5,730 bases of DNA from contig JAFAQJ010000164.1 in NCBI GenBank assembly GCA_019246455.1, forward strand, positions 1-5,730, given 5' to 3'. The DNA is from Pseudolabrys sp. (GTDB lineage Bacteria > Pseudomonadota > Alphaproteobacteria > Rhizobiales > Xanthobacteraceae). How positions within the stretch are numbered: the first letter of the stretch is position 1; the number at the start of each line of letters is the position of its first letter. Positions 5,704 through 5,730 of this stretch are shown here, in pieces. Below the pieces are notes generated by a model. The model did no database searches. It worked only from the letters and a program-made list of their open reading frames with translations, and had not been told where the DNA came from. The position numbers and the translations under genes were made by a program.

Positions 5704-5730
5704 ATGTGCGAGGTCGGATTTCTGTTTGGC
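5704..5730 (+). CDS. Start of a downstream gene, truncated by the window end
   Basis: Only nine codons, MCEVGFLFG, are visible, in an open frame from an ATG with a reasonable ribosome binding site. It lies 35 bases after the TonB-dependent receptor and on the same strand, so it is probably co-transcribed and may serve iron uptake. Genes in this position are often siderophore reductases, iron-dependent hydroxylases or inner-membrane proteins, but nine residues do not allow a choice. I do not recognise it. Confidence 0.5.

Overview
The window looks like chromosomal DNA from a GC-rich alphaproteobacterium, most likely of the Bradyrhizobium/Rhodopseudomonas type. This is inferred from strong G/C third-position bias, the gene families and the style of the secreted proteins; no marker gene fixes the taxon. 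I see no mobile element, CRISPR array, tRNA or rRNA.

Left part (1-2370) is a small-molecule catabolism/uptake cluster. The 3' end of an NAD(P)-dependent, 6-phosphogluconate-dehydrogenase-like oxidoreductase (DUF1932-type C-terminal domain) runs rightward. It converges on a leftward pair: a class II aldolase/adducin-family enzyme (GTG start at 2370), then 78 bases later a periplasmic NMT1/SsuA-type ABC substrate-binding protein. The pair looks like one transcription unit. No permease or ATPase is present, so the binding protein is an orphan within this window. A hairpin at the convergent end may terminate the leftward unit.

Middle part (2371-3454) has an AT-rich divergent intergenic region, then a small secreted protein of unknown function. 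Its core is nine consecutive hexapeptides with valine at every third position, bracketed by two Cys-Asn-Cys motifs. A strong intrinsic terminator follows. Next comes a second AT-rich intergenic region with a perfect inverted repeat suited to an operator and a possible hairpin over the next gene's ribosome binding site.

Right part (3455-5730) carries a complete TonB-dependent outer-membrane receptor, probably for a ferric catecholate-type siderophore. The first nine codons of another gene follow after 35 bases, probably in the same operon. Iron regulation of this unit is expected from the family; the operator is only a candidate.

The least explained item is the hexad-repeat CNC protein. The rest are recognisable families in a plausible arrangement, and I found no convincing evidence of a wholly new multi-gene system.
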